The notes beneath the pieces are model-generated. The model saw nothing but the letters and a program-made list of their open reading frames with translations, did not search any database and was not told where the DNA came from. A stretch of 64,000 nt of DNA from Gaiellasilicea sp963829845 (GTDB lineage Bacteria > Actinomycetota > Thermoleophilia > Gaiellales > Gaiellaceae). The stretch spans positions 1 to 64,000 of the forward strand of contig CAWHKD010000019.1 in NCBI GenBank assembly GCA_963829845.1. The letters are read 5' to 3'. The translations under genes were made by a program, and so were the position numbers. Positions 36,228 through 45,706 of the stretch are shown here, piece after piece (position 1 is the first letter of the stretch; the number at the start of each line of letters is the position of its first letter).

Positions 36228-36411
36228 CTGCGCGATCTCGGCTGAGCGGCGTGTCTTCCGCGCGGCTCTCCGGGACGAACAGCTTGCAGTGCGGACACTT
36301 GAACCCGCGGTGGCGCTCCGCGCCTCCGGCGATCAGCTCGGCCGAGAACGGCTTGTGGCAGTGCGGGCAGCTGGCCGTCTGCGTGTTGCCCGTGACGGCA
36401 TCGGCGGCCAT
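36223..36411 (-). CDS. 62-aa zinc-ribbon protein
   Basis: MAADAVTGNTQTASCPHCHK begins a protein with two CPHC knuckles (CPHCHKPF and CPHCKLF) separated by about 22 residues, a classical zinc ribbon. The C-terminus is short and charged. The ATG at 36411 is clear. Its stop codon lies inside the rpoD terminator hairpin. No specific role can be given. Confidence 0.75.
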   Translation of the reverse strand: MAADAVTGNTQTASCPHCHKPFSAELIAGGAERHRGFKCPHCKLFVPESRAEDTPLSRDRAG

Positions 36412-36525
36412 GACTGGACCGTAGCGAACCGCGCCCGAGAATGCCGTCCTGCCCCTCTCGTACCTCGCCGCATCGGCGACGCGGCAAACCTAGCGGTCTC
36501 GGCGTCCGTCTGCTAGACCACGGGC

Positions 36526-36993
36526 GTGAGGCTGCTCGCGTGCGCCGCCGCTCTCGCTCTTGCCGCCCTCGGCGCCGGCGGTGTCGCCGCCGCGCCCGCG
36601 GCACCCGGCTGCCCGCCGACGCTCGACGACGGGTCAGGCCCCTTCGGCCGCGGTGCGCCGCCTCGTCGGAACAAGATCGGGACCGGGCACGTCCTCACCG
36701 GCACCGTCCTCTCCTCGGTCGACTGCCGGCCGCTGGCCGGGGCCCGGATTCACCTCTGGCAGGCGAACAAACGCGGCCAGTACCTGCGCTCGGGCAGCGC
36801 GACCGTCGTCACCGACCGGTCCGGCCGCTTCCGCTTCGAGGGGCCGCGGCCGGTTTCCTACGAAGGCCGCCCGCCGCACATCCACCTGCGCGTGATCGCG
36901 GCGGAGCACGAACTGCTCTTCACCCGCTACGTGCCCCGCTCCGGGGCGAAGAGGGGATCGATGCGGCTCGTCCTCGTCCCGCAACGGGTCTAG
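36526..36993 (+). CDS. Secreted intradiol dioxygenase-like protein
   Basis: A 155-aa protein with signal peptide (residues 1-23, LALAALGAGGVAAAPA). The rest matches the intradiol ring-cleavage beta-sandwich: LTGTVLSSVDCRPLAGARIH, LWQANKRGQYLRSG, DRSGRFRFEGPRP and GRPPHIHLRVIA. The HIH in the last block and Tyr785-like tyrosines (in RGQYL and VSYEGR) are in the iron-ligand positions of catechol dioxygenases. It lacks the N-terminal linker of true aromatic dioxygenases; secreted relatives are poorly characterised, so the substrate is unknown. Confidence 0.8.
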   Translation: MRLLACAAALALAALGAGGVAAAPAAPGCPPTLDDGSGPFGRGAPPRRNKIGTGHVLTGTVLSSVDCRPLAGARIHLWQANKRGQYLRSGSATVVTDRSGRFRFEGPRPVSYEGRPPHIHLRVIAAEHELLFTRYVPRSGAKRGSMRLVLVPQRV

Positions 36994-37000
36994 GCAGACG

Positions 37001-37026
37001 ACGGGCGGCGCATGCGCGCCGCCCGT
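37001..37026. terminator. Bidirectional hairpin terminator
   Basis: Perfect 11-bp stem ACGGGCGGCGC/GCGCCGCCCGT with loop ATGC, 8 bp after the dioxygenase-like stop and 22 bp from the stop of the convergent PRC-barrel gene. Confidence 0.7.
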
Positions 37027-37047
37027 CCGTCGCCGCCGAACGTGTGT

Positions 37048-37392
37048 CTAGCCGCGGTCGTAGTAGCTGCCGACGCGGCCGCGGTAGGCCTCGTCCTCAC
37101 GCAACTCGTCCTTGTCGAACTCCGGCGCGTTCTTGATCTCGTCCTTCGTGCGGCTGACGAAGACGGTCTCGGTGTCGAGATCGACACGGTCGACCACGCC
37201 GGCCGGCAAGAGGACCTTTTTGCCGAAAATCCACGGACCGGTGTCGACGATCAGATGGCTGCGCCCGGTCTCGCCGGTCGCGTCGTCCACCTTGCCGATG
37301 CCACCGTCGATCGCCTCGACCGAGTAGCCGATCAGGCTCGTCGGGTTGAGCGACGTCTCGGAGAACATCCAGATGTCTGTTGTCGTCTGCAT
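37048..37392 (-). CDS. PRC-barrel domain protein
   Basis: A 114-aa soluble protein. PRC-barrel features are LIGYSVEAIDGGIGKVDDAT, SHLIVDTGPWIFGKKVLLPA and VDRVDLDTETVFVSRTKDEI. The C-terminal tail is acidic and tyrosine-containing. Proteins of this shape are common in stress or photosynthesis-associated contexts without known activity. The ATG at 37392 fits the domain; the longer open frame upstream belongs to another reading frame's shadow. Confidence 0.82.
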   Translation of the reverse strand: MQTTTDIWMFSETSLNPTSLIGYSVEAIDGGIGKVDDATGETGRSHLIVDTGPWIFGKKVLLPAGVVDRVDLDTETVFVSRTKDEIKNAPEFDKDELREDEAYRGRVGSYYDRG

Positions 37393-37459
37393 GCGATCGC
37401 TGTCCAAAACCCCTCCTCTGTTGGTTGCAACTCGTGTACCCGGATCGCCACAGGCGCAA

Positions 37460-37843
37460 TCACCGCTGGAGCAGGCGGCCCGCGATTGCGCCGAAAACGG
37501 CGTGGTCGGCCAGCTGTGGACCGAGCGGCAGCTGCCGGATCCGCGGGAAACGTCGAGCCGCGACCCCGAGGTCGAGCGCCGCGATCGCGAGGCCGGCGAT
37601 CGCGCCCGGCAGAGCGCCGCGCACCCCGGCGCGGTCGAGTGCCGCCGTCCACACGAGAGAGATGCCGAGGTGGACGGGCACGGCGGCCGCGAGCAGCCGG
37701 TCCGGCGGCGTCTCCGGCGGCAGCAGGATCGTGCCCGCCGCGCGCGTCGCTTCGAGCGGGTCACCGCCCGTCGCAAGCGCGTGCGCGGTGGAGGGGATCC
37801 CGCTCAGCGCTGCTGCCCAGGCTGCGGCTCTGAGGACGCGCAT
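37460..37843 (-). CDS. Conserved membrane protein, unknown function
   Basis: A 127-aa protein with about three hydrophobic segments: an N-terminal one (VLRAAAWAAALSGIPSTAHA), LLAAAVPVHLGISLVWTAAL and GALPGAIAGLAIAALDLGVA. The ending QLADHAVFGAIAGRLLQR resembles short membrane proteins found throughout Actinobacteria. There is no recognised catalytic motif. It is divergent from ltrA with 21 bp between starts. Confidence 0.65.
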   Translation of the reverse strand: MRVLRAAAWAAALSGIPSTAHALATGGDPLEATRAAGTILLPPETPPDRLLAAAVPVHLGISLVWTAALDRAGVRGALPGAIAGLAIAALDLGVAARRFPRIRQLPLGPQLADHAVFGAIAGRLLQR

Positions 37844-37864
37844 GCCGAAGGATAGGCTTGGCCG

Positions 37865-39025
37865 GTGACGGTCCAGGCACGAGGGCAGGAGGGCGCCGAG
37901 GAACGGGTCACGCCTCTTGAGCTCTTCTTCGACCTCATCTTCGTCTTCGCGATCACCCAGATCACCGGCTTCGTCGTCGAGGATCCGACCTGGGCCGGCC
38001 TGGTCAAAGGGCTGCTCGTGCTCGGCGTGCTCTGGTGGGCGTGGGCCGCGTACGCCTGGCTGACGAACACGATCAACCCGGAGGAGGGGGTGGTCCGGAT
38101 CGCGATGTTCGCAGCCATGGGCGCGATGCTGATTGCGTCGCTGGCGGTGCCGGACGTCTTCGGCGACGACGCGTTCCTCTTCGCCTGTGCCTATGCGTTC
38201 GTGCGGATCTCGCACCTCGTGCTCTACGCAATCGCGGGCCGGGGTGATCGAGACCTCCTCGAGGCGGTCGCGCGTCTGGGAGTCGGGACGGCGGTCGGGG
38301 TCGGCCTCCTGTTCGTCGCCGCGGCTCTCGACGGCCCGCTCCAGGTCGGGATCTGGGCGCTTGCGCTCGGCTTCGACCTGCTCGGTGCCTATATCGGCGG
38401 CGGCAAGGGCTGGCGGCTCTCCGCCGGGCACTTCGCCGAGCGCCACGCGCTGATCGTGATCATCGCGCTCGGCGAGTCGATCGTCGCGCTCGGCCTGGCG
38501 GCGAGCCACGACCTCGAAGCGGGGGTGATCGTGGCGGGGTTGCTCGGCTTCGCGGTCGCCGCCGCGCTGTGGTGGCTGTACTTCGACGTCGTCTCGATCG
38601 TGGCTGAGCGGAAGTTGCATCAGCTGACCGGCAACGCCCAGCTCGCGATGGCCCGCGACTCCTACAGCTATCTCCACCTACCGATGGTGGCGGGGATCAT
38701 CCTGTTCGCCGTCGGCGTCAAGAAGACGCTTGGCGACGTCGGCGAGCCGCTCAAGCTCGTCCCCGCTGTCACCCTCTGCGGCGGCATAGCGCTCTATCTC
38801 TTCGCGCACATCCTCTTCCGGCTCCGCAACGTCGGCTCGCTGAACAAGCAGCGCCTGGTCGTCTGCGTGTGCCTGCTCGTGCTGATCCCGCTCGGTCTCG
38901 AGCTCGCCGCGATCGTGACGCTGGCGCTGGTCGCCGCCCTCTGCGTGGGGCTGATTGCGTACGAGGCGATTCGCTTCGCTGACGCGCGCGACCGGGTGCG
39001 GCACGCAACGGAGCCGGCGACGTGA
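37865..39025 (+). CDS. ltrA: Low temperature requirement protein A (LtrA) family membrane protein
   Basis: A 386-aa polytopic membrane protein with the family start VTPLELFFDLIFVFAITQIT, about ten membrane segments, FAERHALIVIIALGESIVAL in the middle and YSYLHLPMVAGIILFAVG later. LtrA was named from cold-sensitive Listeria; the molecular function is unknown. GTG start. The frame is intact. A roughly 240-bp intergenic stretch with a C/T-rich tract near 39108-39139 follows. Confidence 0.92.
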   Translation: MTVQARGQEGAEERVTPLELFFDLIFVFAITQITGFVVEDPTWAGLVKGLLVLGVLWWAWAAYAWLTNTINPEEGVVRIAMFAAMGAMLIASLAVPDVFGDDAFLFACAYAFVRISHLVLYAIAGRGDRDLLEAVARLGVGTAVGVGLLFVAAALDGPLQVGIWALALGFDLLGAYIGGGKGWRLSAGHFAERHALIVIIALGESIVALGLAASHDLEAGVIVAGLLGFAVAAALWWLYFDVVSIVAERKLHQLTGNAQLAMARDSYSYLHLPMVAGIILFAVGVKKTLGDVGEPLKLVPAVTLCGGIALYLFAHILFRLRNVGSLNKQRLVVCVCLLVLIPLGLELAAIVTLALVAALCVGLIAYEAIRFADARDRVRHATEPAT

Positions 39026-39268
39026 GCGCCGGTGATCCGCCGCGGCGACGGAGTCGCCGACCAGCTGGTCGAGCTCTCGCCTCAGGGTCTGGACTGAAGG
39101 GAAAGAGCGCCCCGACCCCCCTCCCCCGTTTCCCCCCCTGTCGCGCTGCGTCCGTGTAGGCGGTTCCGCCCCGCCCAGCAGCTCGGGCGGCGATGATTTC
39201 CAGGTCGAACGCCGGTCATATTCACAAAGGGAACGGCCCTGCGCCACACACGATCGAAGGGAGCAGCG

Positions 39269-39742
39269 ATGCAGCCGATCACCCCATGTCTGTGGTTCGA
39301 CACCGAAGGCGAGGAGGCGGCCGAGCTCTACACCTCGGTCTTCCCCAACTCGAAGATCACTCAGGTCACCCGCTACGGCTCCGCCGGCCCCCGGACCGAG
39401 GGCACGGTCATGACCGTCGAGTTCGAGCTGAACGGCGAGTCTTTCGTCGCCCTGAACGGCGGCCCCGACTTCACCTTCAGCGAGGCGATCTCCTTCCAGG
39501 TCGCCTGCAAGGACCAGGACGAGGTCGACTACTACTGGAACGCGCTCTCGGCAGGCGGTGAGGAGGGCCCGTGCGGCTGGGTCAAGGATCGATTCGGACT
39601 CTCGTGGCAGATCGTCCCGACGAGGCTGAACGAGCTGGTGGCCGATCCGGACCCGGCGCGGGCGCAGCGAGCGATGGCGGCGATGCTCGAGATGCGGAAG
39701 CTCGACATCGCCGAGCTCGAGCGGGCGGCCGACGCGGCGTAA
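39269..39742 (+). CDS. VOC family protein, PhnB/3-dmu-9_3-mt type
   Basis: A 157-aa protein starting MQPITPCLWFDTEGEEAAEL with YTSVFPNSKITQVTRYG, then FVALNGGPDFTFSEAISFQV and CGWVKDRFGLSWQIVPTRLN. These are diagnostic of the 3-dmu-9_3-mt subfamily, whose names as methyltransferases are historical; they are VOC-fold proteins without a proved reaction. ATG 39269 follows GAAGGGAG. It stands alone. Confidence 0.88.
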   Translation: MQPITPCLWFDTEGEEAAELYTSVFPNSKITQVTRYGSAGPRTEGTVMTVEFELNGESFVALNGGPDFTFSEAISFQVACKDQDEVDYYWNALSAGGEEGPCGWVKDRFGLSWQIVPTRLNELVADPDPARAQRAMAAMLEMRKLDIAELERAADAA

Positions 39743-39808
39743 GCAGCCAGCGCGTCGGCCGGGCGGCGGCGACTGGACTCAGACGCTCTCGGGTCCTATC
39801 GTGGAGCC

Positions 39809-42373
39809 GTGGAGCTGCTGGAACGTGAGGCGGCGCTCGCGGCGCTGACGCAAGCCCGCGATGCGGCGGCGCGGGGCGACGGCCGCGTCGTCGTCATCCT
39901 CGGCGAGCCGGGAATCGGCAAGACGTCGCTCGTCACCCGCTTCCTCGCCGACCTCGGGGCGGATGCCCGCGTGCTGCTCGGCGCCTGCGACGACCTCTCG
40001 ATCCCACGGCCGCTCGGCGCCATCCACGACCTGGCCGGCACGCTGTCGCCGGCTCTGGAGGAGGCGCTCGCGGACGACGCGTCACCGCACGCGATCCACC
40101 GCCTGCTGCTCGACGAGCTCGCGCTCCCGCCGCAGCCGACGGTGCTCGTGCTCGAGGACGTGCACTGGGCCGACGAGGCGACGCTCGACGTGATCACCCT
40201 GCTCGCGCGGCGGATCGGCTCGCTGCCCGTGCTGCTCCTGCTCACGTGCCGGGACGGCGAGGCGCCGCCGGGCCACCCGGTGCACGGGACCGTGTCCGCC
40301 ACCTCGAGCGTCGTCGAGCTCGGCCCACTGTCCGAAAGCGCGGTCGCCTCGCTCTTCGGCGACGCCGCCGAGGACGTCTACGCCGCGACGGGAGGCAACC
40401 CGTTCTACGTCACCGAGCTGCTCGCTTCGTCCACGGCGGACGAGCTGCCGCGCTCGATCGCGAACGCGGTCCGCGGCCGCGTCTCGCGGCTGTCGAACGA
40501 GGAGCGGCGTCTGGTCGAGCTCGTCTCGGTGGTGCCAAACCGCGTCGCGACGTCGGTAATCGACGCCGTCCTGCCCGGCTGGCCGGCGACGGCGGAGGAG
40601 CCCGAGCGCCGGGCGCTGCTCGAGGTGCACCCGCGCTACGTGCGCTTCCGCCACGAGCTCGCGCGGAACGCGATCAGGTCGAGCGTCCCGATCGCCGCAC
40701 GGCGGCAGCTGCACGCGGAGATCCTCGCGGCGCTGCTCGCAGCCGACGCCGACCCGGCCGACATCGTTCACCACGCCGAGGCTGCCGGCGCCGAGAACGT
40801 GGTCGCCGACTACGCGCTCGTGGCCGCCCGGCGGGCGACGGCACTCGACTCGAACCGAGAGGCGTACTCCCACTACCGGCGCGCGTCGGTCTTCCTCGAC
40901 CGGTTGTCGGCGCCGGAGCAGGCCGCCGTGCTCGAGGAGCTCGCGGGCGCGGCGTACGCCGTCAACCGCCTGGATGAGGCCTTCGACGCGATCGAGCGGG
41001 CGATCGCGGCGTGGCGCGCCCTCGGCGACGGCGCCGCTGTCGGCCGGTGCACGCAGATCCTGTCCCGGTTCTACTGGCACGCCGGCGACGGCGATGCCGC
41101 GCGGGCGAAGGCGCTCGAGGCGATCGAGATTCTCCAGCCCCTCGGTGAGTCGGTCGACCTCGCCCGCGCCTACAGCGGCCTCTCCCAGCTCAAGAACTTG
41201 GCCGAGTACAACGAGCAGGCGCTTGCGTGGGGTGAACGGGCGCTCGAGCTCGCGACCAAGCTGGGCGACGAGCGCACACGTGCGCACGTGCTGGTCAACA
41301 TCGCCAGCGTCAGACTGGACGTCGATCACCGCGAGATCGAGCCGCTCCTGGAGGCGCATGCCTTCGCGGACGAGGTCGGCGACAAGCACGAGGCGACGCG
41401 CGCGCTCGCCAACCTCGGCTACGCGCTCATGTCGTGGGCGCAGCCGGAGCCGGCGGTGCGCTACGCGCGGCAGGCGCTCGCCTACGCGGAGCAGAACGAG
41501 GTCTACAACCTCGCCTCCTACATCGCGGTCACGCGCGCGTGGCTGCAGCTGCGCGCCGGCGAGTGGGACGAGGCCGAGCGTCTGACGCGGGCCGAGCTGG
41601 AGAAGAGCGTCAGCGTCGCTCACCTCGTCGCTAAGACCATCCTGGCCGAGCTGGCGGTCCGGCGCGGAGATCCGGACGCCGCGGACCGGCTGGCGGATCT
41701 GGCGGCGCAGGCCGTCCGCGCGAGTGAGCCGCAGCGGCTGGCGCCGCTGGTCGAGCTCGAGACCGAGTGGGCACTCACTACCGGCGCGCCGCTGCCGCTC
41801 GAGCTGCTCGAGACGCTGTTGGACGAGGAGCGGCCGCCCGGCGCGATGATCGGCTGGGGTGCGGTCCGGGTCGCGGCCTGTGCCGCCGTCGCCGGGATCC
41901 CAGTCGAGCTGGATCCGCCGAAGTCGGCGCCTCACGCAGCCATGCTCCGACGGGACTGGCTCGGAGCGGCCGCTGCGTTCGGCGAGGTCGGCTGGAGCTA
42001 TGACCGCGCCCTCATGCTCTCGCTCGTCGACGACGAGGACTCGCTCACGGAGGCGATCGGGATTGCCCGGTCGCTCGGAGCAGAGCCGCTCGCGCGCCGT
42101 GTCGCCGTCCGGCTGCGGGAGCTGGGTGCGCGCGTGCCGCAGGGGCCGCGGGACTCGACGCGGACGAATCCGGCGGGTCTGACCGGGCGCCAGTTGGAAG
42201 TGCTGTCGCTCGTCGCCGAGGGATTGACGAACGCGGAGATCGCCGAACGGCTCGTCGTCTCTCCCCGGACAGCTGAGCACCACGTCGCCGCGGTGTTGAC
42301 GAAGCTCGGGGCGCATTCACGGCGCGACGCCGCGCGGCGCGCCGCTGAGCTCGGGCTCGCGGCGCGCCGCTGA
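39809..42373 (+). CDS. LAL-type LuxR regulator with AAA ATPase domain
   Basis: An 854-aa large ATP-binding LuxR regulator. The N-terminal ATPase has Walker A VVVILGEPGIGKTSL (residues about 27-41) and Walker B TVLVLEDVHWADEATLDVIT. The central 400 residues form TPR-like helices (ALAYAEQNEVYNLASY). The C-terminal LuxR HTH reads LTGRQLEVLSLVAEGLTNAE, then IAERLVVSPRTAEHHVAAVL. Such proteins act as ATP-controlled transcription activators; the target is unknown. GTG start, intact frame, followed by a terminator hairpin. Confidence 0.92.
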   Translation: MELLEREAALAALTQARDAAARGDGRVVVILGEPGIGKTSLVTRFLADLGADARVLLGACDDLSIPRPLGAIHDLAGTLSPALEEALADDASPHAIHRLLLDELALPPQPTVLVLEDVHWADEATLDVITLLARRIGSLPVLLLLTCRDGEAPPGHPVHGTVSATSSVVELGPLSESAVASLFGDAAEDVYAATGGNPFYVTELLASSTADELPRSIANAVRGRVSRLSNEERRLVELVSVVPNRVATSVIDAVLPGWPATAEEPERRALLEVHPRYVRFRHELARNAIRSSVPIAARRQLHAEILAALLAADADPADIVHHAEAAGAENVVADYALVAARRATALDSNREAYSHYRRASVFLDRLSAPEQAAVLEELAGAAYAVNRLDEAFDAIERAIAAWRALGDGAAVGRCTQILSRFYWHAGDGDAARAKALEAIEILQPLGESVDLARAYSGLSQLKNLAEYNEQALAWGERALELATKLGDERTRAHVLVNIASVRLDVDHREIEPLLEAHAFADEVGDKHEATRALANLGYALMSWAQPEPAVRYARQALAYAEQNEVYNLASYIAVTRAWLQLRAGEWDEAERLTRAELEKSVSVAHLVAKTILAELAVRRGDPDAADRLADLAAQAVRASEPQRLAPLVELETEWALTTGAPLPLELLETLLDEERPPGAMIGWGAVRVAACAAVAGIPVELDPPKSAPHAAMLRRDWLGAAAAFGEVGWSYDRALMLSLVDDEDSLTEAIGIARSLGAEPLARRVAVRLRELGARVPQGPRDSTRTNPAGLTGRQLEVLSLVAEGLTNAEIAERLVVSPRTAEHHVAAVLTKLGAHSRRDAARRAAELGLAARR

Positions 42374-42395
42374 GCTGCCTCCGGCGCCGCGCCTG

Positions 42396-42432
42396 GCCGG
42401 CACCAGCCCCCGAGGTGAGGTCTGGTGCCGGC
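42396..42432. terminator. Hairpin terminator between convergent genes
   Basis: Perfect 11-bp stem GCCGGCACCAG/CTGGTGCCGGC with a 15-nt loop, 23 bp after the LAL regulator stop and 29 bp from the stop of the RTX-like gene. Confidence 0.65.
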
Positions 42433-42460
42433 AGGTGCGTGGAGCGCGGGACTCCCGGCG

Positions 42461-45433
42461 TTAGACGTCCCGAATCAGCTGGCTCAGGTCGACGCGGGGG
42501 AGCGTCCGCTTCTTGCCGCCGACGTCGAGCATGGTCTTGCCGTCGACGATGCGCGCGTGCTTCTTCAGCCACTCCTTGTCGGCGACGGTCGCCGAGGTCA
42601 CGGCGTCTTCGCCGACGAGCTGGATGATGACGTCGTCGTCGCCACCGCCGTCGAGCGTGTCGATGCCGGGTCCACCGATGAGCACGTCGTCGCCGGGTCC
42701 GCCCAGCAGGACGTCGTTGCCGTCCCCCCCGATCAGCACGTCGCCGCCCGCTCCACCGTCGAGCGTGAGCTGGATCGAGCCGGCTGCCACGCCCGAGGCG
42801 TCGACGACGTCGTCGCCCGCGAGCAGGTTGACCGTCAGCCGGTCGTTGGTCGCCTCCGCCCCGGTGATGTTGACCTGAACGGCCAGCCCGAACGCGGTCA
42901 CGCCGGTCGCGTCGCCTGCGATCACGCTCACGTCATCGCCGTCCGTGCCGTTGACGACCACGCTGTCCGGCTGCGCGTCACCGCCGCCGCCGAACGGAGC
43001 CAGGGATGTGTTCAGCTCGGTCATGTCGGTGCCGCTGAGATCGTTGGCCACGATCCGGTCGGCGCCGCCGAGGGCGTTGAAGTCGATCGACTCGACGCCG
43101 TTGAGGTCCATGATCACGTTGGCGATGTCGCGGGAGAACCGGACGCGGCCGCCGTTGGCCGACACGTCGACGTTCTCGGCCACATTCGCGCCGTTGAACA
43201 GCATCCTGTCGAACCCGTCCTGGCCCTCGAGCGTGTCGTTGTCGTCGCCCGGGTTCCAGGCGAACGTGTCGTCACCGGCCCCGAGTGAGGCGTCGTCGTT
43301 GCCATCGCCGCCGTTGATCAGATCGTCGCCCTGACTGCCGATGAACGAGTCGGCGCCAAGCCCGCCGTTCATCGTCAGTTGGATGCCGTCGGCTGTCAGC
43401 AGCGTGGCGTCGACGTCGTCGTCGCCGCCCATGGCGTTGAGCGTCAGGCGGTCGTTGGCCTGCTCCTGGAAGACGACGTTGACTGCAGCCTTGAGCCCGA
43501 CGACGTTGATCCCACCGGCGTCGCCCGCGGCACCGAAGACGTCGTTGCCCTGGGTGCCGTTGATCGTGATCGAGTCCGCCGCGGCGTCGCCGCCACCGTC
43601 CGGCCCGCGCAGGTCGAGACCCGCCTGCGTCAGGTCCGTGCCACTCAGGTCGCCGACGACGATGTTGTCGGCACCGCCGAGAGCTCTGAAGTCGATGCTC
43701 TCGACGTCGTCGAGGTCCATCGTCACGCTCGCGATATTGCGAACGAACAGGACGCGTCCGCCGTTCGCGACGACGTCGACGTTCTCATCGACGTTGGCGC
43801 CGAAGAAGACCATCGTGTCCGATCCGTCCTGGCCTTCGAGCGTGTCGTTGCCGTCGCCCGGGTTCCACTGGAAGGCGTCGTCGCCGGCGCCCATCAGCGC
43901 CAGGTCGTTGCCGTTGTCGCCGAAGACGAAGTCGCCGTCGGCGCCACCGAGGATCGTGTCGGCGGACTGCGAGCCGAGCAGCTGATCGTCGCCGGCGCCG
44001 CCGTCGAGCGTCAGCTTGATCACGCCGGCGGGCAGCGTGGTCGCCGTGACGCCGTCGTCGCCACCCAGGGTGTTGACGGCGAGGGCGTCGTTTGCGCCCT
44101 CGGCGCTGGCGATGTTCACTTGCGCCGCCAGCCCCACGACCGAGACGGAGGTTCCGGCGCCGAAGATGTCGACGGCGTTGGCGCCGTTGGTGCCGTTGAC
44201 GACGACGGCGTCAGCCTGCCCGTCGCCGGCCGTCCCGCCGAGTGTCCCGGCATGGTCGATGTCGATCTTGGCGACATCGGTGCCGGAGAGGTCGTTGACG
44301 ATGGTCGTGTCGGTGTTTCCGAGCGCGTTGAGGTCGATCGCCTCGAGGTCGTTGAGGTCCATGACGATGGTGCCGAGGTTGCGAGTGAAGCGTATGCGCC
44401 CGCCGTTCGCGGAGGCCTCGAAGGTCTCGGCGCCCGCCGAGCCGTTGAACACCATGGTGTCGCTGCCGTCCTGGCCCTCGACGGTGTCGCTCCCGTCACC
44501 GGGATCCCACTGGAAGAGGTCCTCGCCGGCGCCCAGGGAGGTGATGTCGTTCCCTTGCTGGCCGTCGATGAAGTCGTTCTCGTCGCCGCCGAGCAGGCGG
44601 TCGACGCCGTTGCTGCCGAGGATCGTGTCGTTGCCTGCACCGCCGTCGACTGTGATCCCGATGAGGGCAGCCAGGTCTCCCGTGGCGGAGAAGCTGTCGT
44701 TGCCGCCGTTGGCGTTCAGGACCAGCTTCTCGGACGTACCGATGTCGATGGCGAACGGAGCCGGATCGAGGCGGTCGAACCGGACGCGCGAGCCGTTGGC
44801 GGTCGCGGTGAACACCTCGGTGCCGTTGCCGCCGTTGACTTCGACCGTGTCGCTCCCGTTGCCACCCTCGTTGAGGTCGGTGTCGTCGCCGGGGTTCCAA
44901 ACCATCCGGTCGCTACCGCCCTGGCCAAACGCTTGATCGTCGGCGTCGCCGCCGGTGAGGACGTCGTTCTCGTCGCCGCCCGTGAGGATGTCGGAGCCGC
45001 CTCGGCCGAGGAGCGTGTCGTTGCCTCCCTGCCCGAAGAGCTGGTCCCCACCCGAGCCGCCTGTGAGAGTGTCGTTGTTGGCGCCTCCGGAGAGGTTCGC
45101 TCGAGGCAGCGCGCCGTTGGCTTCGTTGAGGCCGATCGTGTCGTTGCCGGCCTGGCCGAAGACCTGGATCAGCGCGGTGTTGGCGACCGTCGGCGTGCCC
45201 CCGGTCACCGCGATCGCGCCGCCGTTCACGAGGATCTTTCCCGCGGCATCGCGGCTGATCGTGATCGAGTTGTTAGCGGCGTCGCCGAACACGGTCAAGA
45301 CGCCGCCGCTGAAGGAGGCGGTCGTCGCCGCCTGGGCGGGCGCAGTCGCCGCCAGCGACACGGTGGCAGCGAGTACGGCACCCACGAGCAACCGGTGGGT
45401 CAGGCGCCGCCAGGTGTTGCGTTTGAGATTCAT
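42461..45433 (-). CDS. Large secreted RTX-like calcium-binding repeat protein
   Basis: A 990-aa exported protein: signal peptide at residues 1-34 (ending ATAPAQAATT), then many nonapeptides of the GGxGxDxLx type (for example GGSGGDQLFGQGGNDTLLGR). From about residue 170 a module of roughly 210-230 residues recurs four times, each with an aspartate-rich block (AFQWNPGDGNDTLEGQDGSD), a VxANGGRVxFxR strand and an LGGAD element. The last repeats (GGDGNDVLLGGPGDDVLIGG) precede a short C-terminal domain. No protease or lipase domain is attached, so it may be a surface or matrix protein. ATG 45433 has AAGGAG upstream; export route is Sec. Confidence 0.88.
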   Translation of the reverse strand: MNLKRNTWRRLTHRLLVGAVLAATVSLAATAPAQAATTASFSGGVLTVFGDAANNSITISRDAAGKILVNGGAIAVTGGTPTVANTALIQVFGQAGNDTIGLNEANGALPRANLSGGANNDTLTGGSGGDQLFGQGGNDTLLGRGGSDILTGGDENDVLTGGDADDQAFGQGGSDRMVWNPGDDTDLNEGGNGSDTVEVNGGNGTEVFTATANGSRVRFDRLDPAPFAIDIGTSEKLVLNANGGNDSFSATGDLAALIGITVDGGAGNDTILGSNGVDRLLGGDENDFIDGQQGNDITSLGAGEDLFQWDPGDGSDTVEGQDGSDTMVFNGSAGAETFEASANGGRIRFTRNLGTIVMDLNDLEAIDLNALGNTDTTIVNDLSGTDVAKIDIDHAGTLGGTAGDGQADAVVVNGTNGANAVDIFGAGTSVSVVGLAAQVNIASAEGANDALAVNTLGGDDGVTATTLPAGVIKLTLDGGAGDDQLLGSQSADTILGGADGDFVFGDNGNDLALMGAGDDAFQWNPGDGNDTLEGQDGSDTMVFFGANVDENVDVVANGGRVLFVRNIASVTMDLDDVESIDFRALGGADNIVVGDLSGTDLTQAGLDLRGPDGGGDAAADSITINGTQGNDVFGAAGDAGGINVVGLKAAVNVVFQEQANDRLTLNAMGGDDDVDATLLTADGIQLTMNGGLGADSFIGSQGDDLINGGDGNDDASLGAGDDTFAWNPGDDNDTLEGQDGFDRMLFNGANVAENVDVSANGGRVRFSRDIANVIMDLNGVESIDFNALGGADRIVANDLSGTDMTELNTSLAPFGGGGDAQPDSVVVNGTDGDDVSVIAGDATGVTAFGLAVQVNITGAEATNDRLTVNLLAGDDVVDASGVAAGSIQLTLDGGAGGDVLIGGDGNDVLLGGPGDDVLIGGPGIDTLDGGGDDDVIIQLVGEDAVTSATVADKEWLKKHARIVDGKTMLDVGGKKRTLPRVDLSQLIRDV

Positions 45434-45706
45434 CGTGTGCTCCTTGTGGTGCGGTTGGAGAGGCCGCAATCGAGTGCGGCGCGGCACGCTTCCGTGAGCG
45501 GCCGCCTCGTCCCGCAGCCGCTGCTGCCGGTCGAGTGCGTACAGGTGGTGCTGGTCTGGGTTCAGGTACATCCGGGGTCTCCTTCGATGGGCTCGTGGTC
45601 GCGTGGGGGCGTCACGTGTGGCGATGCTGGTTCGCGAGCGCCAGGCGCTCGTGACCAGGGGCGCGCCAGGCGAGGAGCCGGCGGCGCAGCCCGTCTGAGT
45701 CGGCGT

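Noticed and set aside
42700..45300. CRISPR-like periodic repeats
   Set aside because: The repeats are in frame, encode GGxGxD nonapeptides and vary in sequence and spacing, so they are protein repeats.
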